A DNA stretch of 64,000 nucleotides, taken from Bradyrhizobium yuanmingense (GTDB lineage: Bacteria > Pseudomonadota > Alphaproteobacteria > Rhizobiales > Xanthobacteraceae). Shown here piece by piece: positions 52,064 to 62,612 of the stretch. Numbering within the stretch: the stretch's first letter is position 1; the number at the start of each line of letters is the position of its first letter. Position numbers and translations under genes: made by a program. The stretch spans positions 124,001-188,000 of the forward strand of contig NZ_FMAE01000003.1 in NCBI RefSeq assembly GCF_900094575.1, given 5' to 3'. The notes under the pieces were generated by a model. That model was not told the origin of the DNA, did no database searches, and saw only the letters and a program-made list of their open reading frames with translations.

Positions 52064-53749
52064 TTACGCCGCCTCCGCCTTCTTCTCGTCGCGCAGCTGC
52101 CGACGCAGGATCTTGCCGACATTGGTCTTCGGCAGGTCATTGCGGAATTCGACGTGCTTGGGCACCTTGTAGCCGGTGAGCTGGTCGTGACAGAACTTGA
52201 TCACGGCATCCGCCGTGAGGTTCGGATCCTTCTTCACCACGAAGGCCTTCACCGCTTCGCCCGACTTGGAATCGGGGATGCCGATCACGGCGCATTCGAG
52301 CACGCCTGGATGGCTCGCGATGACTTCCTCGACCTCGTTCGGATAGACGTTGAAGCCGGAGACCAGGATCATGTCCTTCTTGCGGTCGACGATCTTGATA
52401 TAGCCCTTCTCGTCCATCACGCCGATGTCGCCGGTGCGGAAATAGCCGTCCGCGGTCATCACCTTGGCGGTCTCTTCCGGCCTGTTCCAGTAGCCCGACA
52501 TCACCTGCGGGCCCTTGGCGCAGATCTCGCCCGCCTGGCCGAGCGGGACCTCGTTGCCCTCGTCGTCCCGGATCGAGATGTAAGTCGACGGCACGGGGAT
52601 GCCGATCGAGCCGGCGAACTCGGTCGCAGTCGGCGGATTGCAGGTCAGGACAGGCGACGTCTCCGACAGGCCGTAGCCCTCGGCGATGCTGCAGCCCGTG
52701 ATGTTCTTCCATTGCTCGGCAACGGGGCGCTGCACCGCCATGCCGCCGCCGTTCGAGATCTTCAGCTTGGAGAAGTCGAGCTTCTTGAAGTCGGGATGGT
52801 TCATCAAGGCGTTGTAGAGCGTGTTCACGGCCGGGAAGGTGTTGACCTGGTATTTCGCCAGCTCCTTGATAAAGCCGGGTATGTCGCGCGGGTTCGGGAT
52901 CAGCAGGTTGCAGCCGCCGGCGCGCACAGCCAGCAGATAACAGGCCGTCAGCGCGAAGATGTGATAGAGCGGCAGCGCGCAGACGATCATGAGCTGCTCG
53001 ACATGCGGCGGCGAAGCGAGCGCCGGCTGCAGCCAGGCATCGTTCTGCAAGACGTTGGCGACGATGTTGCGATGAAGCAACGTGGCGCCCTTGGAGACGC
53101 CGGTGGTGCCGCCGGTATATTGCAGGAAGGCGACGTCACCGGGCGACAGCTTCGGCTTGTTGAACGTCATGCCGCGGCCGGCGGACAGCGCGTCGTTGAA
53201 GGAGACCGAGCCCGGCAACGACCAAGCCGGTACCATCTTTTTGACCCGGCGGACGACGAGGTTGACGATCACGCCCTTGAAGCCGAGCAGGTCTCCCATG
53301 CTGGCGACGATGACGTGCTTCACCTGCGTCTTCGCGATCACCTGCTCGACGGTGTGGGCGAAGTTCTCCAGCACGATGATCGCTTCGGCGCCCGAATCCT
53401 TCAGCTGGTGCTCGAGCTCGCGCGGCGTATAGAGCGGGTTGACGTTGACCACCGCGAAACCGGCGCGCAGCACGGCGGCCGTCGCGACCGGGTATTGCAG
53501 CACGTTCGGCATCATGATGGCGATACGCGCGCCGCGCTGCAGCCCGCGGCCCTGCAAGTAAGCGGCAAGCGCGACCGACATCTGGTCGAGGTCGCGATAG
53601 CTGATCGACTTGTCCATGCAGATGAATGCCTTGCGGTCGGCGAACTTGGTGAAGCTCTCCTCCAGCAGGTCGACCAGCGATGCGTATTGCGTCGGCTCGA
53701 TATCGGCAGGCACGCCGGGCGGATATTGCTTGAGCCAGATGCGCTCCAT
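52064..53749 (-). CDS. fadD: Long-chain fatty acid CoA ligase
   Basis: A 561-residue AMP-forming acyl-CoA synthetase. The P-loop motif QYTGGTTGVSKGAT lies near residue 208, GYGLSETSPV is the A5 motif, and YFRTGDIGVMDEKGY and VDRKKDMILVSGFNVYPNE are the A7/A8 motifs. The terminal KTNVGKILRRQLR has the catalytic Lys. It activates fatty acids for beta-oxidation or lipid synthesis. The N-terminal KQYPPGVPADI is typical of FadD. Confidence 0.95.
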   Translation of the reverse strand: MERIWLKQYPPGVPADIEPTQYASLVDLLEESFTKFADRKAFICMDKSISYRDLDQMSVALAAYLQGRGLQRGARIAIMMPNVLQYPVATAAVLRAGFAVVNVNPLYTPRELEHQLKDSGAEAIIVLENFAHTVEQVIAKTQVKHVIVASMGDLLGFKGVIVNLVVRRVKKMVPAWSLPGSVSFNDALSAGRGMTFNKPKLSPGDVAFLQYTGGTTGVSKGATLLHRNIVANVLQNDAWLQPALASPPHVEQLMIVCALPLYHIFALTACYLLAVRAGGCNLLIPNPRDIPGFIKELAKYQVNTFPAVNTLYNALMNHPDFKKLDFSKLKISNGGGMAVQRPVAEQWKNITGCSIAEGYGLSETSPVLTCNPPTATEFAGSIGIPVPSTYISIRDDEGNEVPLGQAGEICAKGPQVMSGYWNRPEETAKVMTADGYFRTGDIGVMDEKGYIKIVDRKKDMILVSGFNVYPNEVEEVIASHPGVLECAVIGIPDSKSGEAVKAFVVKKDPNLTADAVIKFCHDQLTGYKVPKHVEFRNDLPKTNVGKILRRQLRDEKKAEAA

Positions 53750-53939
53750 GGAAGACTCCCCTCATTGACCAGGGCCCGTTGTTCTCGGGCTTGCCTCGTT
53801 GTCGCCAGTATCCAGCTTGCCGGAACGGGTGGCAAGCCGTCGTGGCTTAGGGCAAAGGTCGGGCCGTCGCTACTGGAATCGTCGCAAAACGGTGCTGCCG
53901 CAGGTGCGAAGCGGGGCTGCGGTTTAGTGCCGAGCGGCG

Positions 53940-55445
53940 TTAACTGTTGTTGGCCGGCTTGGCCGCGGCGGGAGGCTTCGTCGCAGCGGGGGTCGTCGCT
54001 GCCTTGGGCTTGGCGGGCTTCGCCGCCTGATCGCCGCCGGCCGAAGGCTTCTCGGCGGGCTTCGCCACCGCATCCGGCTTGGTCGCGGCATGCTTGGCGC
54101 CAGCCGGCTTGGTTGCGGCCGGTTGGGGCGTGGCCGGCTTGGCCGCCTTGCCGTCAGTCGGCTTGGCATCCGGCTTGGCCGCCGCGGTCTTGGTGTCCTT
54201 GGGCTTATCGGCCGGCTTGTCGGCGGCGTCTGGCTTCTTGGCGACGCGCGGCTTCTTGGCGCGCGGCTTGGACGCGGCCTGCTGGTCGGCATCGGCTGCC
54301 ACAGCGGCAATCAGGGCGGTGCCGGTGCGGGTCGGGCCGGTATAGACCAGCACGGGCTCGGTCGGAGCCGCAGCCGAGGCCATCAGCTCGGAAGCTTTCA
54401 TCAGCGGCGGCTGCAGGCCTGCCGTGAAGAAGGTGAACTGGGCCGCGCCGCCGGTGGCGGAGCCCGATCCGGTCGCGCCGCCACTGGCCGCAATCAGCGC
54501 ATCGTCGTCGTCGCTGGCCGGCCGCTTGCGGTTGGGTCCGCACATCTCGTCGCGCAGGTTCGGCGGCGTGGCATCGACCGGCACGAGATTGTCGACCGTG
54601 CCGAGCGAGGGGCGCAGCCAGGTGAGGTTGTCCGGAGCGAAGCCACGCTCCAGCAGCTGCGCCGCCTTCACCGCGCGTGCCGTGCCGGAGTTTGCACCGA
54701 GCACCACCGCGATCAGCCGGCGGCCGTTGCGCGTGGCCGAGGCGACGAGGTTGTAGCCGGAGGCGCAGATGAAGCCGGTCTTGAACCCGTCGGCGCCGGG
54801 ATAGCGGCCGATCAGCTTGTTGAAATTGCCGGTGACGCGCTTGCCGAAGCGGATCGCCGGGATATGCATGTAGTACTCGTATTCCGGCAGGTCGCGCAGG
54901 AAAGACCGCGCCAAGATGCCGAGGTCGCGCGCAGAGGTGATCTGGCCTTCGGCGGGCAGGCCGTTTGGATTGACATAGCTCGTCTGCGCCATGCCGAGCT
55001 TCCTCGCGGTGTCGTTCATCACCGCGGAGAAGCCGTCGACCGAGCCGCTGACGCCTTCGGCGAGCACCACGGCCATGTCGTTCGCCGACTTGACCATCAT
55101 CATCTTCAGCGCGTTGTCGACGGTGACTTGGGTTCCCGGGCGGAACCCCATCTTCGATGGCGATTGCGAGGCCGCGGTCGGCGACACCGTGAGCAGCGTG
55201 TCGAGCGTCAGCCTGCCGTCCTTGACCGCCTTCAGCGTCACATAGGCGGTCATGATCTTGGTGACGGAGGCCGGGTACCAGGGAAGGGTCGCGTTTTCGG
55301 CCTGCAGCACCTTGCCGCTGTCGGCCTCGATCAGCAGGAGCGCTTCGGCGCTCGCCGTGCGCGGCGCGAGCATCGCGGCACAGGCGAGCGTCGCAGCGAA
55401 CAGGTTGAACAGGGATTTGCGAAGCAGCGGGCGAAGGGCGTGCAC
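53940..55445 (-). CDS. D-alanyl-D-alanine carboxypeptidase (PBP5/DacF type) with Lys/Ala/Pro-rich tail
   Basis: A periplasmic serine carboxypeptidase of 501 residues that trims peptidoglycan stem peptides. The catalytic set is S60-V-T-K63 (PASVTK), S120-A-N122 and K222-T-G. A signal peptide (LFAATLACAAMLAP) leads. The normal family is about 380-400 residues; the extra is a roughly 118-residue tail, encoded by 53940-54296, dominated by Lys, Ala, Pro and Thr in repeats such as ATKPAGAKHAATKPD. The tail has no known fold and may bind peptidoglycan or the outer membrane. Confidence 0.93.
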   Translation of the reverse strand: MHALRPLLRKSLFNLFAATLACAAMLAPRTASAEALLLIEADSGKVLQAENATLPWYPASVTKIMTAYVTLKAVKDGRLTLDTLLTVSPTAASQSPSKMGFRPGTQVTVDNALKMMMVKSANDMAVVLAEGVSGSVDGFSAVMNDTARKLGMAQTSYVNPNGLPAEGQITSARDLGILARSFLRDLPEYEYYMHIPAIRFGKRVTGNFNKLIGRYPGADGFKTGFICASGYNLVASATRNGRRLIAVVLGANSGTARAVKAAQLLERGFAPDNLTWLRPSLGTVDNLVPVDATPPNLRDEMCGPNRKRPASDDDDALIAASGGATGSGSATGGAAQFTFFTAGLQPPLMKASELMASAAAPTEPVLVYTGPTRTGTALIAAVAADADQQAASKPRAKKPRVAKKPDAADKPADKPKDTKTAAAKPDAKPTDGKAAKPATPQPAATKPAGAKHAATKPDAVAKPAEKPSAGGDQAAKPAKPKAATTPAATKPPAAAKPANNS

Positions 55446-55634
55446 TATCCGATTCCGGTCCTTGGAGATCAGCCTGATACGGCCGGTTCTCGTGATCTGA
55501 TTGTCGGTTCTGAAATCCAGCGCCGCCGCTTGCGGCGTCGCAAACCTATACCGGCTGGTGCGTCGAGAATAGGGGGATCGGCGCGGTATTCCGCAACGAA
55601 GTAGGCCGAATTTCGACGGTCCTCTCGGGACTTG

Positions 55635-57431
55635 CTAGGGGGATTTGACAGCTGTCGCGGCAGCCTCGGCGGCCGTCACGCTGGCCCGTGCGTTCTCCTG
55701 CACCATGAACTGGGCCTTGGCCATCTCGGCAAAATGGCCGCCTTTGGCCACGAGTTCATCGAAAGTTCCGGTTTCGATCACCCGCCCATTCTCGAACACC
55801 AGGATCCGCGTGGCGTTTCGGATGGTGGAGAGGCGATGGGCGATCACGAAGGTGGTGCGGCCCCTCATCACTTCGTCGAGAGCGGCGTTCACCTTGACCT
55901 CGGTGACCGCGTCGAGCGCGGAGGTCGCCTCGTCCAGGATCAGGATCGGCGGGTCCTTCAGCAGGGCGCGGGCGATCGAGAGCCGCTGCCGTTCGCCGCC
56001 GGAGAGCATGCGGCCGCGCTCGCCGGCATTGGTCTCGAAGCCGCCGCTGCGTTCGATGAATTCCAGCGCCTGCGCGCGCTCCGCCGCCTTACGCATCTCG
56101 GCCTCGGTCGCATCCGGCTTGCCGACGCGCAAGTTCTCCGCGATCGAGCGGTTGAACAGCAGCGCTTCCTGGAACACGACACCGATGTTCCGCCGCAGCG
56201 AGGTCAACGTGACGCCGCGCACGTCCATGCCGTCGATCTTGATGACGCCGGATTGCGGATCGAAGGCCCGGTGCAGGAGCGCAATCGCGGTGGACTTGCC
56301 GGCTCCGGTCGGGCCGACCAGCGCAATGGTCTGGCCCGGCAGCGCGGTGAAGGTGAGGTCCTCGATCGCCGGCCGCTTGCCGTCATAGGAGAACGTGACG
56401 TCGTGGAACTCGACGAGGCCCGACAGCCTGCCGGCATCGATTGCGTCGGGCCGGTCGTGCACCGCGGGCACGGCGTCGAGCACATTGAAGAACTCGCGCA
56501 GCCGCGGAGCTTCCATGAACACGTTGTTGATGAAGCTGACCACCTGCTCGAGCTTCTGGATCAGCAGCGTCGCGAAGCTCACGAACATCACGATCTCGCC
56601 GACCGAGGTCAGGCCCTGGTCGTGCAACGCGATGCCGAGGGTGAAGATCGCGAGCACCGTGATGGTGGTGGAGGCGCGCGTGATCACCGTGACCAGCGCC
56701 CACCACGACAACACCGGCATCTGCGCGGCCAGCAGCTCGTCGGCGACCGAGCGCAGCCCCTTGACCTCGGATTCGACGCGCACGAAGCTCTGCACCAGCG
56801 CGACGTTGCCGAGCGCATCAGACGCGCGCGCGGAGAGCTCGCTGTAGTGCTCCTCGACCGCCATCTGCATGCCGAAGGTCCTGCGCACCACGAAGGTGGT
56901 CAGCGCCGTGAAAACGATGCAGAGCACGAACAGGAGGATCGCCAGCCGCCAGTTCAGGTAGAGCGACAACGGCAGCAGCACCAGGACCGAAAGGATCGCG
57001 GCAAAATGCTCGCGGAAAAAGCCGAGCCACAGCCGCCACAGCGCGTCCGTGCCGTTGAGCATGACCTTCATCAGCCGGCCGGAATGGGTGCCGGAGTGGA
57101 AGGTCAAGGGCAGCTGCAGGATGTGCTCGAAATAGTCGGTCAGCACCGCCTGGCGCTGACGATGCGAGAGCCGGTCGGCCTGCAAGGCCACCAGCGCGCT
57201 GCAGACGATGGTGAACAGTCCGAACGCGACCCAGGCGACCAGGAACGGCCAGGCCGAGCTCGAGCCGGCCACGGTCTTACCCGAGAGCACGTCGACGATC
57301 CGGCCGAACAGCACGGGCTCGGCGAACTGGGATCCCGCCAGCAGGAGGTTGGCGACCGCGAGCAGCCAGCCCAGCCGCGCCTCCTTGCCGAGCAACTCGA
57401 GAACGCGGGTGTAGAGTCGGAGGATGGACAT
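55635..57431 (-). CDS. ndvA: Cyclic beta-1,2-glucan ABC exporter (NdvA/ChvA)
   Basis: A 598-residue ABC half-transporter with an N-terminal six-helix domain and a C-terminal nucleotide-binding domain: Walker [10 protein letters not shown] near residue 374, signature LSGGERQ near 475 and Walker [13 protein letters not shown]. The N-terminal [20 protein letters not shown] is characteristic of NdvA. It exports cyclic glucan to the periplasm for osmoadaptation and symbiosis. No glucan synthase gene (ndvB) is adjacent. The start is the ATG at 57431. Confidence 0.95.
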   Translation of the reverse strand: MSILRLYTRVLELLGKEARLGWLLAVANLLLAGSQFAEPVLFGRIVDVLSGKTVAGSSSAWPFLVAWVAFGLFTIVCSALVALQADRLSHRQRQAVLTDYFEHILQLPLTFHSGTHSGRLMKVMLNGTDALWRLWLGFFREHFAAILSVLVLLPLSLYLNWRLAILLFVLCIVFTALTTFVVRRTFGMQMAVEEHYSELSARASDALGNVALVQSFVRVESEVKGLRSVADELLAAQMPVLSWWALVTVITRASTTITVLAIFTLGIALHDQGLTSVGEIVMFVSFATLLIQKLEQVVSFINNVFMEAPRLREFFNVLDAVPAVHDRPDAIDAGRLSGLVEFHDVTFSYDGKRPAIEDLTFTALPGQTIALVGPTGAGKSTAIALLHRAFDPQSGVIKIDGMDVRGVTLTSLRRNIGVVFQEALLFNRSIAENLRVGKPDATEAEMRKAAERAQALEFIERSGGFETNAGERGRMLSGGERQRLSIARALLKDPPILILDEATSALDAVTEVKVNAALDEVMRGRTTFVIAHRLSTIRNATRILVFENGRVIETGTFDELVAKGGHFAEMAKAQFMVQENARASVTAAEAAATAVKSP

Positions 57432-57512
57432 GCGGGCGGGGACTCGGTGACGACGGAGCTCACATTCTAAGCAGGGACCGCCGCGAGATACAGCGCAAGC
57501 TTTCAGTTTTGC

Positions 57513-58562
57513 TCAGTTGATCAGCCGCTCTGCCAGCGGCGGCAGGAACTGGCCGTCGAAGACGTCGCGAGCCGTCGGCCGTTTGCGGAATTTGAAGTCC
57601 CGCGCGATCTGATCAATCGAACGTTCCAGGCGCGCCGGCTCGACGCCGCCGAGGCCGTAGCGCTTGACCTCGTCGGTCAGGATATTGTCGGCAAGGACCG
57701 CATGCAGGCGCTTCAGCTCCAAATTGCGGTCGCCGTCCTCGATGCGGCTCGCGGCCTCCTCCGCCGCACGCGCCGGCTCCCTGGCCGTCGCGGTGATGCC
57801 CGCGATCAAGGCGCGGACGAAGCCTTTCACGGCATCCGGCTTCGCTGCGGCGAAGGCGGTGTTGGCGACCACGGCAAAGCCGTAGGCCTCACAGCCGTAG
57901 TCCGCATAGCGCAGCACGACGAGATCGGCTTCGGGTACGCCGCGATCACGCAGGTTCACCGCCGAGAGATAGCTGAAGCCGGCGACGGCATCGACCTGTC
58001 CTGCGGACAGGATCGGCTCGCGCACCGCGGCACTGATCTTGTGGAATTTGACGTGCGATGCCTTGATGCCGTTCTGCTGCGCCAGCGCCGGCCACAGCCG
58101 CATCGACAGATCGCCGTCGGCAACGCCGACGGTCTTGCCGTCGAGGTCGGGCAGGAGACGGATGCCGCGGCTTTTGCGCGCGACGATCGCGTAAGGCGCG
58201 CGGTCGAACAGCACGAACACGGCCTTGACCGGCGCCGCGTCGTCCTTGTCACGAAAGCGTATCAGCTCGTTGATGTCGACGAGCGCGAGCTCGCTGTCGC
58301 CTTTGGCGAGCCGTGCGAGCGCCTCTGGCGATCCGCTCGCGCTGTTGAACGACACGTTGAGATGCTCGGCGCCGAACCTGCCGTCCTTCGCCGCAAGGAA
58401 GAATGGCGCCATGCTCGCATCGATAGGACGGTCGAAGGTGAAATGGATGGCGGTCGAGGGAGTGCCGCTCTCGGCCGCAATGCATTCGCGCACCGTCGAT
58501 GCGGTGAACGCGATTGCAAGGGCCAAAAGGTATTGAAGGGCGATCGTCTTGAATCCGGACAT
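57513..58562 (-). CDS. NMT1/THI5-like ABC transporter substrate-binding protein
   Basis: A 349-residue periplasmic binding protein of the SsuA/THI5 type, the family that binds taurine, sulfonates, nitrate or pyrimidines. After a signal peptide (TIALQYLLALAIAFTAS) are the characteristic DASMAPFFLAAKDGRFG, VGVADGDLSMRLWPAL and a C-terminal helical region. No permease or ATPase genes are adjacent, so the partner transporter lies elsewhere or the protein has another role. The ATG at 58562 is chosen because the signal peptide starts there. Confidence 0.87.
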   Translation of the reverse strand: MSGFKTIALQYLLALAIAFTASTVRECIAAESGTPSTAIHFTFDRPIDASMAPFFLAAKDGRFGAEHLNVSFNSASGSPEALARLAKGDSELALVDINELIRFRDKDDAAPVKAVFVLFDRAPYAIVARKSRGIRLLPDLDGKTVGVADGDLSMRLWPALAQQNGIKASHVKFHKISAAVREPILSAGQVDAVAGFSYLSAVNLRDRGVPEADLVVLRYADYGCEAYGFAVVANTAFAAAKPDAVKGFVRALIAGITATAREPARAAEEAASRIEDGDRNLELKRLHAVLADNILTDEVKRYGLGGVEPARLERSIDQIARDFKFRKRPTARDVFDGQFLPPLAERLIN

Positions 58563-58707
58563 CGGTCGCGCCGGCCCCGCAATGTTATGGTTTCGTGACG
58601 CTTGGCAAGCGCCGGCCCGCGACGAACGTGCGCGCGCGAACATGAACGGCGGATGAGCGGGCTTGCGGCATCGTTACGCAACCCCGTTCAGCTTGTGTTG
58701 GGGTTGG

Positions 58708-58732
58708 GGAACCTACTTAGGTGGTGAGTGTT
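58708..58732 (+). promoter_or_regulatory. Candidate EcfG-type (general stress) promoter
   Basis: GGAAC, 16 bases, then TGTT; the EcfG consensus is GGAAC-N16/17-CGTT, so one base differs. It lies about 58 bases before the Gly/Tyr-rich gene. Confidence 0.4.
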
Positions 58733-58789
58733 TGACTGACATCAGCCTGTCGTCAGGCACAATCCGAGGTCCCAAGGAGGGTCCAGATC

Positions 58790-59149
58790 ATGTTTGACAG
58801 CCTTTCGAAGTTCGTCGGCCGCAAGGCCGTTCTGGCCACGGCCGCCGTGGTGGCCCTGACTGCCGCTGCACCCACCGCCTCTTACGCGGGCGGTCGTCAT
58901 TGGCATGGCGGTGGTGGCGGCGCCGCTGCTGCCGCGATGTTCGGCCTCGCCGCGACCGGCCTCGCGATCGCAGCCAGCCGCAATGCCTACGCCTATGATC
59001 CGGGTCCGGTTTACTATTACGAGGGCGGCCCGGCCTATTACAGCGGCCCCGGCTATGGTTCTTATTATTACGACTCGGGCCGCCGCTACACCTATGGCGG
59101 CTACAAGAACCCCTGCGCCCACGGCTATTCCGGCTACAGCTGCTATTGA
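58790..59149 (+). CDS. Gly/Tyr-rich secreted protein, 119 aa
   Basis: A signal peptide (AVLATAAVVALTAAAPTASYA) precedes a Gly/His stretch, a hydrophobic Ala-rich helix, and a Tyr/Gly/Pro-rich second half (YYYEGGPAYYSGPGYGSYYY), ending with a small disulphide-capable CAHGYSGYSC. A strong AAGGAGG is nine bases before the ATG. Such low-complexity exported proteins are common in Bradyrhizobium; the function is unknown. A terminator follows, so it is monocistronic. Confidence 0.78.
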   Translation: MFDSLSKFVGRKAVLATAAVVALTAAAPTASYAGGRHWHGGGGGAAAAAMFGLAATGLAIAASRNAYAYDPGPVYYYEGGPAYYSGPGYGSYYYDSGRRYTYGGYKNPCAHGYSGYSCY

Positions 59150-59172
59150 CGGATCGGCCATTCTGATCGACG

Positions 59173-59209
59173 AACAGGCCGTCGCGCTTGCCGCGGCGGC
59201 CTGTTTTTT
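59173..59209 (+). terminator. Rho-independent terminator
   Basis: AACAGGCCG pairs with CGGCCTGTT across a 15-base, internally paired centre, and the stem runs into six T. It lies 24 bases past the Gly/Tyr-rich gene. Confidence 0.85.
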
Positions 59210-59266
59210 GCTTACATTGCCGCGTGTTAACACGCCGGCCATTTGTTTCGAGTAGTTTTGCGTACC

Positions 59267-59671
59267 ATGAGTGATTCGCTTGAGCGGCTATATCTGGCTG
59301 TGCTCGCGGCCAGAGACCTTGATCCGGCAACATCGCGCACGGCCCGGCTGTTTCAGCGTGGGCCCTCAAAAATGGCAAAGAAGCTCGCCGAAGAGGCCAT
59401 CGAAGTCGTCATCGATGCGGTCAATGGCGATAGCGAGGCCGTGATCCGGGAAAGCGCCGACCTGCTCTACAATCTCACCGTGCTGTGGGCTGCGGCCGGA
59501 GTGCGCCCCGAGGACGTCTGGCGGGAAATGACGCGGCGGGAGGACATGCTCGGAATTGCCGAGAAACTGCCGAAGTCGCCGCCGAAATTGCCCAAAGTCG
59601 CGTCACCGCGCATAGCCTCGCGGCGGCCTATTGTCGCGCTCGACGGCCGTGCCGCGCGCAAGCGCCACTAG
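59267..59671 (+). CDS. Phosphoribosyl-ATP pyrophosphohydrolase-like protein (HisE)
   Basis: A 134-residue all-alpha NTP pyrophosphohydrolase. LAEEAIEVVIDAV and ESADLLYNLTVLW carry the E-E...E-x2-D metal-binding motifs of HisE and MazG, and the N-terminal SLERLYLAVLAAR is typical of HisE. It would convert phosphoribosyl-ATP to phosphoribosyl-AMP in histidine synthesis. No other his genes are nearby; the C-terminus is an unusual Lys/Pro/Arg-rich extension. It might be a second copy or a different pyrophosphohydrolase. Confidence 0.82.
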   Translation: MSDSLERLYLAVLAARDLDPATSRTARLFQRGPSKMAKKLAEEAIEVVIDAVNGDSEAVIRESADLLYNLTVLWAAAGVRPEDVWREMTRREDMLGIAEKLPKSPPKLPKVASPRIASRRPIVALDGRAARKRH

Positions 59672-59738
59672 AAACGTCACAAATCGCTCAAAAACTGGCG
59701 ATGGACAAATCCGTCCCATGGTGCTTCATCGCGGCGCC

Positions 59739-60320
59739 ATGCTGAAACGAATGTACGACTGGTGCATCGACGCCGCCCACAAGCCCTATGCGCTCTGGAT
59801 CATGGGCATCGTGTCCTTCGCCGAAAGCTCCTTCTTTCCGGTCCCGCCGGATGTGATGCTGATTCCGATGTCCCTGGCGCGGCCGCAGCGCGCCTGGTTC
59901 TATGCCGCGATCTGCACCGTGACCTCGGTGCTCGGCGGCGTCGTCGGCTACGCCATCGGCGCGCTGCTGTTCGACTCGGTCGGCCAGTGGCTGATCCAGG
60001 TCTACGGCCTCGCCGACAAGGTTGACGCCTTCCGCGCCTCCTATGCGGAATGGGGTGCGGTCATCATCCTGCTCAAAGGACTGACGCCGATCCCCTACAA
60101 GCTCGTCACCATCACCTCGGGCTTTGCCGGTTACAACATCCTCCTGTTCGTCCTGTGCTCGATCGTCGCGCGCGGCGGACGCTTCTTCGTCGTCGCGATC
60201 CTGCTCAACCGCTACGGTGACTGGATCCGGGTCAGGATCGAGCGGCATCTCGGATTGTGGGTCGCGCTCGGCGCGATCGTGCTGGTGCTCGGCTTCGTTA
60301 TCGCCATCAAGCTGATCTAG
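59739..60320 (+). CDS. DedA/YqaA-family membrane protein
   Basis: A 193-residue polytopic protein of the SNARE-associated (DedA/YqaA) family. The N-terminal IVSFAESSFFPVPPDVMLIP and the centre KGLTPIPYKLVTITSGFAGYN are family signatures; DedA relatives are undecaprenyl-phosphate or phospholipid flippases. The chosen ATG at 59739 gives the standard short cytoplasmic start; 59718 is an alternative. The gene is close behind the HisE-like gene. Confidence 0.9.
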   Translation: MLKRMYDWCIDAAHKPYALWIMGIVSFAESSFFPVPPDVMLIPMSLARPQRAWFYAAICTVTSVLGGVVGYAIGALLFDSVGQWLIQVYGLADKVDAFRASYAEWGAVIILLKGLTPIPYKLVTITSGFAGYNILLFVLCSIVARGGRFFVVAILLNRYGDWIRVRIERHLGLWVALGAIVLVLGFVIAIKLI

Positions 60321-60367
60321 AGCCGCGGCGCTTTGCCGCCGCGCCGGCTTCGGCTACGGTTGTCGTC

Positions 60368-60910
60368 ATGATGGTTCGATCCGGCAATCCGGCGGCACGG
60401 CATGGGACGCTGATGTCGACAGCGCTGCTGCTGCTGCTGCTCGCTGCCGGAGGGACGGCCCGGCCGCAATCCGCCCCGCCGGCGCTCGGCCTTCAGCAGC
60501 AGGGAGCGCAGGCCGGCCCGTCGCCATCCACGCCCGCTCCCTCGGCGCCGCCGGCGCGCGAGGAGAATCCCGGGCTGATCAACGAAATGGGCAAGCTGTT
60601 CGACAAGCTGCCTTCGATCCTGCCGCCGATCAAAAGCCCCAGTGAAACCATGGACGACCTGTCGCGGCTGGCCAAGCCTTCGACCATGGTGTCGGGGCGC
60701 GTGATCTGCCCGGTCTCTGCGAACGGCGCGCCCGACTGCAAGCAGGCGGCCGACCAGCTCTGCCAGGGCAAGGGCTACAAGGAAGGCAAGAGCCTGAACG
60801 CCGACTCCGCGGAAAAATGCTCGGCCAAGGTCCTGATCCCGGGCCGGCAACGTAAACCGGACGACTGCCGCACCGACACTTTCGTGACCAGCGCGCTGTG
60901 CCAGAACTGA
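60368..60910 (+). CDS. Cys-rich exported protein, 180 aa
   Basis: A hydrophobic signal (STALLLLLLAAGG) and Pro/Ala/Gln-rich linker, then a domain with six cysteines (VICPV, PDCKQ, QLCQG, EKCSA, DDCRT, ALCQN) that probably form three disulphides. Starts are possible at 60368, 60371 and 60413. I do not recognise a family beyond similar proteins in Bradyrhizobium. It is 30 bases before aspA. Confidence 0.75.
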   Translation: MMVRSGNPAARHGTLMSTALLLLLLAAGGTARPQSAPPALGLQQQGAQAGPSPSTPAPSAPPAREENPGLINEMGKLFDKLPSILPPIKSPSETMDDLSRLAKPSTMVSGRVICPVSANGAPDCKQAADQLCQGKGYKEGKSLNADSAEKCSAKVLIPGRQRKPDDCRTDTFVTSALCQN

Positions 60911-60940
60911 AGGCCGGCGCGCGAGAACCAAGGAGCGCCC

Positions 60941-62341
<1,401 letters not shown>

Positions 62342-62350
62342 GCGGTCGCT

Positions 62351-62473
62351 GTCATTCCGGGCGCGCGAAGCGCGAGCCCGGAATCCATTTCGCCGCGCGT
62401 GCTGACGCCCGATGGATTCTCTGATGCGCAATCGCGCATCATAGCTCCACGCTCCGCCTCGCCCCGGAATGAC
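62351..62473. repeat. Palindromic intergenic repeat (GTCATTCCGGGC type)
   Basis: The element begins GTCATTCCGGGCGCG and ends CCCCGGAATGAC, with inner GAATCCAT and ATGGATTC arms and a short TGCGCAATCGCGCA hairpin. It starts ten bases after the aspA stop and shares its ends with the element at 45902-46002. Confidence 0.75.
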
Positions 62474-62612
62474 GGGTGAAGGAATTCCGCTGCTTGGAAT
62501 TGCGGCAATGGCCTCCGCTGCGGCGCCAAAACGCAATACTTGACAGTGGAAAGATTGCCTTGTTGGTATGGCTCCCAACTTCAATTTGACCGGCTGAGAG
62601 GATCGTACCGCA

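Noticed and set aside
52154..54427. 757-codon plus-strand frame opposite fadD and the carboxypeptidase
   Set aside because: Antisense shadow with a low-complexity translation spanning two genes and their gap.
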